Assembly: GCA_000231825.2 (NCBI GenBank)
Contig: JH720328.1
Span: forward strand, 84,479-148,478
Direction of reading: 5' to 3'
Length of the DNA: 64,000 nucleotides
Origin: Tetrahymena elliotti 4EA
Lineage: Eukaryota > Ciliophora > Oligohymenophorea > Hymenostomatida > Tetrahymenidae
Made by a program: the position numbers and the translations under genes. A model generated the notes under the pieces. It was not told the origin of the DNA and made no database searches. It saw only the letters and a program-made list of their open reading frames with translations. The number at the start of each line of letters is the position of its first letter. The stretch's first letter is position 1. Positions 52,037-64,000 of this stretch are shown piece by piece.

Positions 52037-55000
52037 ATGAAATATAAAATATTAACTTCGTTTGTTATTCTCCTTTAGAGTCTTTTTAGATTGCAAGCTA
52101 CTGATACTACATGCGATCTTACACAAATCTATCTAAAAGATAAATCTTTTTGTGATAATTGTTTAGAAAATTGCCTTGTATGTGATAATAATTATGAATG
52201 CTAAAAGTGTAAAGATGGATATTATTTGGTAAGTTATTTTCTTTAATTATCACAATTTATTTTTTTTTTGGCATAACAAAGGATGAGAATTTCTCATGTA
52301 TAAAAACTTGCCCATAGAAACAGTTTCCAGATTAGGAAACCTCAATGTGTTAATTCTGCTCTGTCGCAAATTGTTAATATTGCTCAAATATGTATTCATG
52401 TGATGATTGCGAAAATGGCTTTTATCTAAGTAAAGATTAAAGTATGTGCTTGTAATGCCAAGAAGCAGATTAAATCATGGTTAATGACTAAAAAGTATGC
52501 TCGCTTGAGTGCTATGCATATATAAACTCCATTCATTTAGAAAATTGTTTGATAAATAGAAATTAGTAAGATTAAGAAGTTTAATTTTCTGTATATTAGG
52601 ATTATCCTGCAGAGAGTTTGAAGTAAATTTATGAGTACTAATTGGCTGTTAATTAAGAGGAAATAGTAATTCAAAATTTATTTTTTTACTTTAATTTAAT
52701 CTACACAAAAATTTTCAGTAAACATAATGCTTCTTGTTTTACTACTAAATGATTATTTAATAATTGAACATGAAAACAATAAAATAATTTTTTAATAAAA
52801 ATATATAATATAAATATTTTATATATGTTATAAATTATAAAAGGCAATAGGAATAACTGAAACTTAAGTTCACCTTTTCCATACTGTTCCTAACATTTAG
52901 CTGTATAAAATATTTAACATCTAATATCCTATAATAGATAGTTAAATAATAGAAGATTAGCTTTACATTTTGTTTGAATAAAATTACTATGCTTATCTTT
53001 TAGGTGTAATAAACTTTTATGAACAAAGCATCATTTTCCCTTTAAGTGATTCAATAATCTCATTTGAGATTCCATTTTTAACTAAAAGATATATTTTTAC
53101 AAATAATAATGGTTAAATAATATTGATTTCATTCAAGAGTTTACAATATTTTTATTCTAATTAAAATATTATATAATCATATTCTATTTGCTGTCATGGT
53201 GATTTACTAATAACTTAAAACAATGTCTTTCCTTTTCCTGAATTTCTTTTTATTGATGGTTTACAGTAAAATACCTAAAACCTTCTTCCTGATTTTAACA
53301 TACAAAAAGAAAAAGTGATTTTTTAAACCTTAACTAAAAATTCTAATTATATTCTTACACAAGAACAATAAACAATAAAAATGTATGCAATATAGGTTTC
53401 AAGTACCTCCTTCGTTAGTTAGGTAAATTATTTATCATATTCATCTTCTAAAAATTTATTTTTTATTAGCTAGCTTAATCATTTTAGTTGCAAACACCTC
53501 CTGTTTTAATTTATATACTATAAGATTCTTTGATTTTCTCCACATCAAATGGTAATATAAATTTTTTTTTTCATAATTTTTGATTAAATTATATATTTTT
53601 GGTAAAATATACATTAATTTAAAAATATGAAGATTAACAGTAAATAATTTTAATTCAAAAACCCTTTTTCGTCAAATTCTTAATAGCAAAATTAATAAAA
53701 ATCTGAAGTTTCATTAGTTTTAAATTAATAAAAATCTGAAGTTTCATAGTTTTAAATTTATAAAATTTTACATAAAATTAAATAGAATATTAGATATGGT
53801 CTGATAGCAAAATCTTAAAGAAAATTGATATAACATAATAAGTGACATTTACAGATACTTATATTTTATTTCAGAATTAAAATAAAGTAGAAATCTACTA
53901 ATACGAGAATAAATAATTAAATTCTGTATCTATCAATATTTAATCTTACTTTGATTTTCAGTAGTCCTCAAAATTAATTTTGAAGAATAATTTACTAATA
54001 TGTCTCAAAGGCTAAATAGAGATTGTCTCTCTTTCAAATGATGTATAAAATTAAATTTTAGTAAATAGCTTTGGATACTTGTAAGAAAATCCTATCTATT
54101 CATTAAAGTATTCTAAACTAGTGTACTATTAATAATACAACAAAGTTGCTTATATATTTAACTCAGAGTATGTTATAGCTCATATAACTAAGGGTTATGT
54201 ATCTTCTAAAGGATTAGTATAATTTTAAATTGTACAAGCATTTGGTTCTTCTAAGTATTTATATTTGGCAGATTTATTTAATCTATACTAGATAAATATA
54301 TTTACTAATACAATTACTCTCTTTTAGACTTTTGAAAATCTCTTTGTAGGTTATGCTCAGCTTTCAGATGATAATGAGTTATTAATAATAAATGATGAAA
54401 ATTTTGTTACTGTTAGTCTGGCTGTGATAAAAAGTGAGTAATTCATTAAAATAGATACTTCATCTTTTAATTCCTTAATGGACCCAGAACAAGTTAAGAG
54501 TATTTAAGGATTCTTTGTGATAAGGACAGATCTATCTTTGATATTATATAATAGCTTAAATCTTTAACAAATAGAAATTTTTGATGATGTTTCCACTATT
54601 TGCTTAACTCCATTGTTTTTAATTTATGTAAAATATTCTTAAACTTTTATTTACTCTATGCAAGATAAATCTACTGATATACTAACTAGTAGCGGTTACA
54701 AAGCAATCTATTATCTTCCTTATATAAACACAGTAGCTTTATTCCCCAGGTAAGGAGACTCTGGAGGTTAAACAAAGCTAATATCTTATTGTACATTACA
54801 GCCTAACTGTTAAATTAAAAGAACAAACATTAATAAATACAGCGGTACCTTATATACTCATATATATTGGGTTTCAGATGATGAAAATATTAATCTTCTT
54901 GATGTTGCTAGTAATGAATTAGTGTACACAACATTTCAATTATGCTAAGATTCATGTATGATTTCATCCATTAAGCCTGTTATGAACTCTGATAGAGTTC

Positions 55001-58000
55001 TATAAATTGATTTAGTAAATTATCATATATTTAATAAAGCATTTAATTACACAAAAACATTATTAACATTTATTAATTTTGATTTTAAAAATAGGTCTAT
55101 AAATCAAACAAATGCTAAAGTGTTTTGCTAGATTTAAGCTCAAAAAAAATCAAATATTTTTAATTTATTATTTAAAATGCAATTTATTTTAATAGTGGTA
55201 TGATTGCTTTTTCAATAGGTTCTCAATTAGACATTCAGCTTATCTCATTTGAATTTAAGAAAACAGAAGAAAAAATTTTTGAGGAGTTATATTAATTTAA
55301 CTAATACTTACAAACAGATATTTTGTATAAAAATTGGACATTAATAAATAATTCAATTTCTATTTTTTAGCTTGAATAAGGTGCCTTCAAAACTTTTAAA
55401 GGTAAATTTTCAAATAGTTTTTAAATTTTATTATAAATCTGATTGATGAATAATTAGGAAAGGTTATAAATGTAACGGATGATGAAAATAATATTCAAAC
55501 ATTCACTAATTTAATGTACATTAAAGATTAAGATTCAATTATGTAGGATTTACCATTAGCATCTAATATTTTAATAGATTATAGGACATTCTCTATACAA
55601 AATCAAAGAAATACTAATCTTATATATTAATTTAAAAGTTCAAGTAGCCTTCTTGCTATTGTTGAAGATGAAAAGAGTACTTACTTTTTAATTAGAGATG
55701 AATCTGGTTATTCCTTCTTAGATTATGTTAAGAATTAGAAGTTCTTCTTAGATGATAATCCTTACACAAGTCCTTGTACTGGATACATATGGAGGGATAA
55801 AAATCAGTAATAATACTTGGTTTTTCAGAACTCAAAAACTTTAACTCTTTTTAATTTAAATGGATAATAAATAGCATAATCTATCAATACATAATATGTT
55901 GGAAGATTTTATCAATATATGATATTCTTTATTTCTAATAACAGTGCTACACTTTATAAAGTAGACTTAAATAGCTTTGATGTCACTAGTTAGCCTTAGT
56001 AGAAATTTATTTCTTTTAAGGAAAGCTATTTTGAAATTATAGAATTAAATACAGAAGACAGTATTGGAATTTTTGCAAGCAATAAGATAGTGTATGTAGT
56101 TGATTTGCTTAATTTCGATTTACTATTTTAATGCAGCTTTACTAATACTTAATTGACAAACCTTTTAAAGTGGCTAGGCAGAGACTAGAAATCTAAAGTA
56201 ATCTAAATATTTCCTAATTTTAATCAAAATTTTCCATTTTTTTAAATTTCAATTTATTGTTTTATTGTTAAAAAAATAAAAACACAAAAGTTACTCCATA
56301 ATTTAAAAGAAAAGTATAAGCATTTAATTTCTTTTGTTCATAATGAAGAAATTAGCACAAATAATGAAATTTTTAATCTTTATAAACTTTTTAATAATTC
56401 AAATAGTTAGAGATTCTTTACAATTTTTATTAAGTAATGATAGTCAACTATTATAAGTAGTAATGTACTAATTTTAATATACCTTTACAAGAGTACAAAC
56501 CAACATTGTTTATGGATTCAGATCTTAAACTATTAATAATTGAGTTTTAGAATCAACCTAATATTTTAGTTTACTAATATCCGAGTATGGCTATAAAATA
56601 TACGATCGTTAGAGAGGGTACTGATCAAAATTTTATTTACTCTGGATCTTTTTAAAAGTATTATAGTTAAAGTCTTTCTACATTATATTATACTTTTAAC
56701 TATCTAATATAAGATAGCAGTTCCAAATTTTAAACAAAAAAAATGTTGGATATAAGTCAAATAAACTACATTTGGAAGTTTAAAAATAAGTTAAACTATT
56801 ATGTAAAAGATAATGATTATTTATTTGTTATTAACCAAAACATAAAAACCTTAAATGCTTTAAGCTTGTAAACCTAGCAAATTAAAAATATTTAAAAGCT
56901 AAGATAAACTGCAAGTATTGATGATATAAATTTCTTTTAAATTATTTCAATAAGTTAAAATTAGTTATTAGTTATCAGCTATGACATTTATCTGATAATA
57001 AATAAAAGTGACCTAAAAATTGAATAAACTAATACTCTTCAAAGGACATAGATTATTCTAACATATAATGATTAATATATTTTTATAGTTAAACTTAATG
57101 ACTAAGATATCTATGAATTGTTTATCTTTAACTTAAACACAAAAACATTTTAAATCATCAAAGGTTTATAAATTGAGGGACCAGATTTTATAGAAGCAAA
57201 GGTCATAAAAATCAATACTTAGTTTATTGGATTTGAAATTTTATCTTAATAAAATCTAAGTTAGCAATATCTTTTATATGACCTAATAAATTACAAGACA
57301 ATAGATAGTAAACCAATGGATAGTATTGTAAATATTTTATTTAAATTTACTATAACTCATTTATAAATTATTAAAGAATAGTTTTGTACCATGCTTAAAC
57401 GATGACTCAGTATTAGCAGTAGTTAGAATATAAAATCAAAAATACTTCATAGAAGTTCTTAGAATTTAATTTATAAATTCAAGTTATTCAATTGATGAGC
57501 TGTAGACAGTTGATTGCAATTAAGTTTGTGTTGTTGAGTCTCTATTCAAAGAAAACGCATCATACTTTATTTTACTAAATGGAGGAGAGGCATTTTCATA
57601 TATTTTTAATTTATCTAAGATAACATAATTTGACTTACTTAAAAATGATCCAATAAAATAATGGGTTAGACCATGCTACTCAAGTAAAGCAGAAATAGAC
57701 AACAAATATATTTACTTCATGTGTCCCTACATCGTTAACATTTATAGTTTGAGCTCATTAAAATACATTAACGATATAAAGTAAAACTCTTTTTCAGATT
57801 CCCAAATTGAAAGTATTAAGAACATTGATAAGAATCTTTTTTTAGTTTTATACAACAACAAAATTGAATTGTATGAAATATAAAAATTTTATAAAAATCT
57901 AATTAAATCTATCAGCCAAATCATGAATCCTTTTCTGATAAATAGCTCAATATCAAAATAAAATAGCAAAACTAAATTAATTACCCTTTAGATACTTTCA

Positions 58001-61000
58001 GATTATATGATATTTAAGTATTAAATTCCAAACACTTCTAGTCAGTTTGTTCCAAAATACTACAAGACAGAGCCAATTGATTTTATTCAAATAGTTTTAA
58101 ATGAAGTTGAAGATTTTCATTAGGTAATTTTTTTTTTTGATTAAAGTTGAATTAAATTCAAAAAAAATAGATTTGTCCTATTCAAATTGATAATGAAAAC
58201 ACTTAATACCTTCGATACTAGCTTTATTTCAACGCTTCTAAAGTTTTGTAAAAATTATTTCTTTTTATTCACCAAAAAATATATTTAAACAATTTCAAAA
58301 TAATTATTTCTTTTTATTCACCAAAAAATATATTTAAACAATTTCAAAATAATTATTTGCCTTTTACTTTGTTTTCAAATTAATTTATCTTCTTTTAATA
58401 TTTTTTCAGTTTTAAATTAATTTTTTACTTTTTAATTAAAAGAGCTCCATTCCCTGTTTGTAATGAATAATTTTTTAGTAGAAAAAATGTCATTGAATTC
58501 ACATCGTCTGTAGATGAATAAAATTTACCTAAATACACTATTTAAATTATGGATAATAGGTTCATGAAATTATTTTACTAACAAATCATTTTTTCAAATG
58601 TCTTCATTGAATTTTCAAATGATAACCAACTAAATTTTAACACAAATAATAATATCCTGAAGCTGTTTTAACTACAAAATATTTCTTTCAAATCTGATAC
58701 AATTAAAAGAATAATACTCTTTAATAATATAGATACACTAATATTTAGTAACGTATAATTTAGTGATCAAATATTTAACTAATAGTTCACTTTTTAGAAT
58801 GTTAATAATTTAATATTTTAGAATGTAAAATTTGAAAATGTTAAAAGACAAGTTGATTTAGAAATATTTAAATTAAAAGATGTAAAATATATAACAATTA
58901 AATCTTTTCAACTATTAAATTGTGAAATCAATTCTTCTATTATAAATATAAGCTACTCTAACAACTAATTGTCATAGTAATCAAGCTTAAGTGTAGACAA
59001 TTTTACTATACTAAACTCTCATTTTAACCAAGATATCTTCCGAATTGTTTTGTTAAACTTAGTCTAATTTTAGGGATTAAACATCAAATCTGATGATATA
59101 AATCCTTCTTCAGTAATTATTATGAATTGCTAATAAATGTGGTCAGGAATTACAGTTAAGTAAGTAGATATTAGTAACTATCCTAATTTAGGTATTGTTA
59201 AAAGCATGAGTAACTAATTTAACTACAGTGGATAAAATTACAATAAATTTCATTTTTCATCAATAATCTAAGATATCATTATTAATAATTACAACTGTTA
59301 CTAACCATTGTTTGATCTTGATTCACATTAAAGTGTTAATATTTTAAATCTATCTATAAATCAAATTGGTACTCAGCCTTCTTCAAACATAATTCAAATA
59401 TCTTTAACCAAATAAAGTTCGATAACTAAATTAAAATTCTATTTTGATGACAAGATAAACATTCATAAACGTAGATTAGCTGAAACTATGAATCCACTAT
59501 ATATTCTTTCATTTTAAGGGACAAAGGAAGTAAATATAACTGATTTTAATATTGAATAATAAAAAGAAATTGGAGTGCTTCAGTTAATTTCTTTAGAATA
59601 AGACAATGTTGTTTGGGAAAACTCATAAATTTATTTAAATAATGTTATCATCAAAGACTCAAACAAAATTCAAAAGCCCTTTATGTTTTACATAGAGTGC
59701 TTGAATGTTGCTATTATTAATAATTATCTATTGAACTCAAATGTATTAAATGATATTTATAATATTCAAAAGGCTAATTAGATAGGAGTCTAAGGTTCTA
59801 TTTTTAATTATGTTCAGCTAGGATAATCCTCTATTTTTCATATAATTAGTATAACTAATTAAAACAAAGATATTTAATTTTATAATACTAGCTTTGTGGG
59901 AATTAATTCAATTTAAACTTCTACTTCTATAAAAATTGAAAGCTTCTTCAGCTCTACATAAAAAGTTTTAGGTTTACTAAAGATTAAAAATTGTACTTTT
60001 GAGAATAATGCAAATAATGGATAATAAAACTAAGATTATTTCTTATAAAGCAGCTTTGGAGGATCTATTTATGTTAATAGCTTTTAAGAAGTTTAGATAG
60101 ATAAGGTAGTAATCACAAATAGTACTTGCTTCACAAATGGAGGATCTATTTATTTTTACTCAATTGAGAAAATATTAGTTAGTAAATCCAACTTTACAGA
60201 ATGCAAATCTCTTTATTCATCAGGTGGAGCTATTTATGTTGATAATACAAGTTCTAAGCAACCTTTAGCATCAAATAATTGTGTTCTAGTTCAGAATAGA
60301 TTCATCAAAAATAGTGCTAATTAAGAAAAAGGGGGTGTTCTTTTGATAAAAAAGACTAACTTATTTTTGAATAATAACTTAATAAATGAAAATTCTGCAA
60401 TAATAGGTGGTGCTGCTTTTATTGATCCAAAATATGATCAACTAATAAATGCAGAACAAAATACATTTTTGAATAATCAAGGTAAATTCTTTTATTTTAC
60501 TAAAAATTTATAGAACTTATTATTTAAAAAAGGATTCCTTTATGGTAATAATATTGGCTAAGATCCTTTAGATATTCGATTTGTTGATAAAAAAGGAATT
60601 CCTATTGAAAAATTTTTATTTGTTTTAGAATAGTTTTAAAGTGGAAACTACACGAAATAGGATGTTTTTTTATAATTCTTTGATAAAGAAAATAATATTT
60701 TTAAATTTGAAGATATTGAGAATCATACTCTATCTGAAATTATATAAATGGAGCTAAAAAATTATACTTTAGAAGTAACTACATCAGGCACAGATGATAA
60801 TATTTCTCTTTAAAATGGTACTGTATTAGAGCTTAAAGGATAGGAAAAACAATTATTTAAATTAAATATAACTGCTAGTTACAAAAATCATGATTCATCT
60901 ATTCTGAACATCAAAGCTCCTTATTTTTAGAATTTAGAGATCAAATTTAAAATTGAATTTAGAAAATGCTAAATTGGTGAGATATAAATTCAAAAAAACT

Positions 61001-63185
61001 CTTACTTGATGTAATTATTTTTTTAACTTATTACTTAATCATATTCAAAACACTTTTAGAATTTAAAATTCATTTTGTATTTTATTTTTACATAAAGATT
61101 ACCAAAAATAAAATTACTTATAATATATAGTTGCCAAGAATGTGGCCCTACAACATATTCTTTAGTAGATCCTAATTTAGATTAAGATTAAATTTAATGC
61201 AAATAATGTCCATAAGAAGCATTGCCTTACTCTTGCTATGGTAGCCATTTTAATTTAAAGGATGGATATTGGAGGAGTTCAAAATTGTCAGATAATATCT
61301 ATATTTGTAAATCAGATGGGTGCAGCGAAACATAAGAAAACATAAATTTCTGTTTAAAAGGCTATACAGGTCCTCTTTGTGATAGTTGTGATAATACAGG
61401 GTAAATTTGGTAAAACCAATACGGTAAAAATGAAGATAAGTGTTTAATTTGCTCTGATTTAAACTCTGTCTCTTACTATCTTATCCTTATTTTATTGTTA
61501 TACTTTTTCTATACTCAACTCAGCATAAAATCATAAATTACTAGCAAATCAAATGTAATCCGTTTAAAATATTTATGTAAAATGAGGATTATCTATCTAC
61601 ACAAATCTATAGAATCAAGCAAAGATAGCTCTATTCTAGTTAAAATATTTATGAGTTACATTCAATTATTTGCTTCTTCAGTCACTTTATTTTCTAGTTC
61701 AATAAATGAACTTTATAAGATTTTAAATATAGGAGGAGATCCTTCGTAAGCTACATCAAAGAGTTATGATTGTGTTTTATAGATGTCTGATGTTTATCCA
61801 GTATGGCTGAATAGGTTAGTCTTTTAACTTATACAGATAAGTTGTATATTATTTGCAATCCTCATAATCTAAAAATTGATAGCAAAAAAAAAGAAAAGAA
61901 AATTTTACAGCTAAATTTACTTCATTTTTATTTATCTTTTTTTCTACCCTTCTTTATCAAAATTGTTAATATCCTTAACTCTCTGTTAGGATATCGAAGG
62001 AAAATTATATCTTTTAAATGATTACTAGTAGGAATGCTTTACACAAATTCATTTAGTTTACAGTCTTTGCTTAATATATCCAATAACGTTTTTTTGGGCT
62101 TTCTTAATACCATATTTATTATTTAGAAAAATGCTTTAACATAAACAAAATAATAAAACTCATCGTATAAACTACTACCTCTCATATTACTTTTTATAAT
62201 AAGGATATAAAAGTAAATTTTTTTATTGGGAAATAGTTAGAATGTTTTATAAACTAGTAATTATGATCTTAATTAATGTACTTAGTTAAGAAATAAGAAG
62301 TTTGGTTATTGCTTAAGTCTGCCTTATTTACTTTGTTCTAATTTAAAATAGCTAGCCATTTAATTCTATTGTCTATATTAATGTTGAAAAAAAGCTAACT
62401 CTTATTTTAATCTACTCCCTAATGCTATAAGCTTGTGCTCTGATTAATGGCTACGGATAAGAATTTTACTCGTTTATAATTACAATAATTATATTGATCA
62501 ATTTATATGGATTACTGATAGTTATTAAGGCTTATTTTTATATTTAGAAAGCTAATTTAAGCAAATTTTAGAATAATATAATTCTAAAAAAGATTTTCTC
62601 CTACAAATGTTTCTCTAAACTTAAGCCCTAATTTGTAAACTTGCTTAGAATAAGCTATTTATGGAGGATGGTTCATCTAAAAATTGTTAAAAATCAAAAA
62701 GTAAAAACAGTAGAAGCTGTTGAAAATTTGTAAAGCAAGAAAATAGAATAAATTTTTAACAAACACAATAGATTAAAATACTAGAGCTAGGCATCATCTG
62801 ATCTAAACACACAAAGGACCTAAAATGGGCTATTAAATATTATGCAAACTATATAAAATAGCTAAGAATCACCAGAAAAAGAAGAACAAGAACAAGAAGC
62901 TATTGAGAATTTGTAAAGTACGAAAATAGAATAAATTCTTAACACACGCAATAGATTAAAATTAGAGAGTTAGACATCGTCTGATCTAAATACTCAAAGG
63001 ACTTAAAATGGGTTATTAAATATTATGCAAACTATATAAACTATATAAACTAGCTAAGAATCACCAGAAAAGGAAAATGAATAAGTCAATAAATTGTTTC
63101 TTTATTTTCTTTAATTTTAAATTTTTATTTTTTTAAATTTAAATAGATTATCAGATTCTCTTCTTCCTCACTAAGTTCTGATTGA
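52037..63185 (+). CDS. Array gene 5: close paralogue of gene 4 with an expanded tail
   Basis: Exons: 52037-52228, 52282-52665, 52844-53422, 53470-53551, 53786-55014, 55095-55401, 55458-56197, 56407-57327, 57377-58123, 58171-58247, 58443-60481, 60533-61010, 61131-63084, 63147-63185 (3,255 residues). Exons of 384, 82, 307, 478 and 39 nt match gene 4 exactly. Signal peptide about 1-20. Cys modules FCDNCLENCLVCD and CDDCENGF. IYFMCPYIVNIY. GG repeats at about 2315-2412: NGGSIYF, SGGAIYV, KGGVLLI, IGGAAFI. Juxtamembrane Cys module from about 2592, then membrane segments from about 2703 with IGGDPSQAT and FYWEIVRMFYKL. The cytoplasmic tail (about 3095-3240) carries a 61-residue tandem duplication that gene 4 has once. 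The last exon, IIRFSSSSLSSD, matches the end of gene 4; its intron (63085-63146) starts GTCAAT, a weak donor. If that intron is retained, the frame would instead end near 63204. Confidence 0.85.
53691..53757. repeat. Short tandem duplication in an intron of array gene 5
   Basis: Two adjacent copies of about 33 bp (each containing AATCTGAAGTTTCAT and ending AGTTTTAAAT) lie inside intron 53552-53785. They differ by a small indel. Non-coding. Confidence 0.75.
58253..58350. repeat. Perfect 49-bp tandem duplication in an intron
   Basis: Two back-to-back copies of a 49-bp unit (starting AATTATTTCT, containing ACCAAAAAAT) fill half of intron 58248-58442. I see no difference between the copies, so the duplication is recent or an assembly artefact. 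Confidence 0.85.
62713..63075 (+). repeat. 183-bp coding tandem duplication in the array gene 5 tail
   Basis: Copy 1 starts at 62713 and copy 2 at 62896, so the period is 183 bp (61 codons, in frame). Both copies encode the order EAxENLQS, KIEQI, NRLK, SSDLNTQRTQNGLLNIMQTI and SQESPEK. Copy 2 has an extra 9-18 bp of ACTATATAA units (TIQTIQT). Array gene 4 has a single, more diverged version (LNTVRTQNILLNAV). The segment lies in the cytoplasmic tail after the last membrane segment. Confidence 0.88.
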
Positions 63186-63758
63186 TCGCATACAAATTTA
63201 TTGATATTGTTTTCATATACAAAAATAAAGTGAATTTAGTCTGACTAAATTTTTATTTTATTTTCTGATTAATTTTAGACTGGTTAAATTAACCACCCAC
63301 ACTAATTTTTAGTGATTTTTTATTAATTTTTTTAATTAGAAATAAATACTTACTTAAAATTTTATTTTTGATTTTACCCTGCGTTTTTTGAAAATTAAAT
63401 TCTGGATTTTTCTTTTAAATTTCCAATTTAAATATAAAATGATTGAAAAAATTCTTACATTTTTGATACAAAATTAGATTTCTTCATCTTAAAATTAAAC
63501 GTTTAATTAAACACTTATTTATTTGAAATACCAGGTTCGAAATATCTAGATTAATTTTTAAATTCTTATTCTTTCTTATTAAATATAAAAAAACCTTTAC
63601 TTTTATTTACTTGAGTTAGATATTAACAAAAACGATAACACAATTAGTTAGATTCAATACTAAATTAATTAAGTTAGTTATATATGTAATTAGGATTTAA
63701 ATAATTTAATAACTTCTTATTTAAACATTAATTTTAAAAATAAAATATCTATCTTAAA
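63186..63758. other. Intergenic between array gene 5 and the sixth member
   Basis: A/T-rich, with no coding texture, RNA gene or family relic that I can see. Confidence 0.45.
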
Positions 63759-64000
63759 ATGGATAAAAATTTGGCTAATTTTACTATTTTTTGGTTAATT
63801 TTTTCAGTTTAGATAGTATTTAACCAGGTCTTCAAAGACATAACTACTTCATGCCAGTTTATTGGATATTTTTATGATTCTTCTAGCACAACTTGCTAAA
63901 CTTGTCCTTAAAATTGTTACAGCTGCATAAAAAAAAATGAATGCATTTAGTGTTTGTTTGGATACTACTTGGTAAAAAGATAATATTCTTCTTTATTTAA
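63759..64000 (+). CDS. Array gene 6 (5' part only): N-terminal exon of another family member
   Basis: The first exon, 63759-63971, encodes 71 residues: a signal peptide (MDKNLANFTIFWLIFS), then C-x12-C-x2-C-x3-C-x2-C-x5-C-x2-C, then FGYYL. Immediately after this comes a GTAAAAAG donor. Every complete member of the array has its first intron at exactly this point, right after the G-(Y/F/K)-x-L that closes the first Cys module. The rest of the gene lies beyond the window. Confidence 0.8.

Noticed and set aside
62713..63075. CRISPR-like or other spaced repeat array
   Set aside because: Only two adjacent coding copies, in a eukaryotic gene and without spacers.
3712..63185. Identity with the Tetrahymena mating-type locus
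   Set aside because: Mating-type genes occur as head-to-head pairs without GGAIY beta-helix repeats. Here every gene points the same way and carries those repeats.

Overview
The window looks like ciliate nuclear DNA of the Tetrahymena type. It is extremely A+T-rich, and long reading frames open only when TAA and TAG are read as glutamine and TGA is the only stop. Genes are broken by short GT..AG introns with A/T-rich ends, and starts sit in an AAAATG-like context. Another oligohymenophorean ciliate is possible, because several introns are unusually short (24-34 nt). I cannot tell macronuclear from micronuclear DNA.

Layout, all on the plus strand. 1-716: no gene seen. 717-2075: a one-exon gene for a 452-residue protein with a RecB-like PD-(D/E)XK nuclease signature. 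2335-2924: a frame-broken coding remnant followed by a G+C-richer fold-back. 3712-64000: a head-to-tail array of one gene family, with five complete members (3712-14207, 14974-25043, 27551-37819, 39471-51089, 52037-63185) and the first exon of a sixth (from 63759). Two relics of the family lie between genes: a C-terminal membrane-domain copy at 25733-26790 and a beta-helix-domain copy at 38386-38885.

Each complete family gene spans about 10-11.6 kb, has 12-14 exons and encodes about 3,100-3,250 residues. The plan is constant: signal peptide; small Cys-rich modules; about 1,500 residues of beta-rich sequence without a recognisable motif; a parallel-beta-helix-like region ending in four GGA(I/V)(Y/F)-type repeats; a 478-nt exon (or its equivalent); a Cys-rich juxtamembrane module; 8-9 membrane segments; and a cytoplasmic tail. 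I joined the exons by hand, checking phase and paralogue alignment, so every model reads through to a TGA with no frameshift. The one exception is an internal TGA in the second member.

Subfamilies: members 1 and 2 are closest to each other, members 4 and 5 are a second close pair, and member 3 is intermediate. The proteins look like large cell-surface receptors or adhesins with a polytopic membrane anchor. Ligand and function cannot be read from the sequence. The array, its relics, a tail-repeat expansion and the intron turnover point to a rapidly duplicating surface-protein locus.
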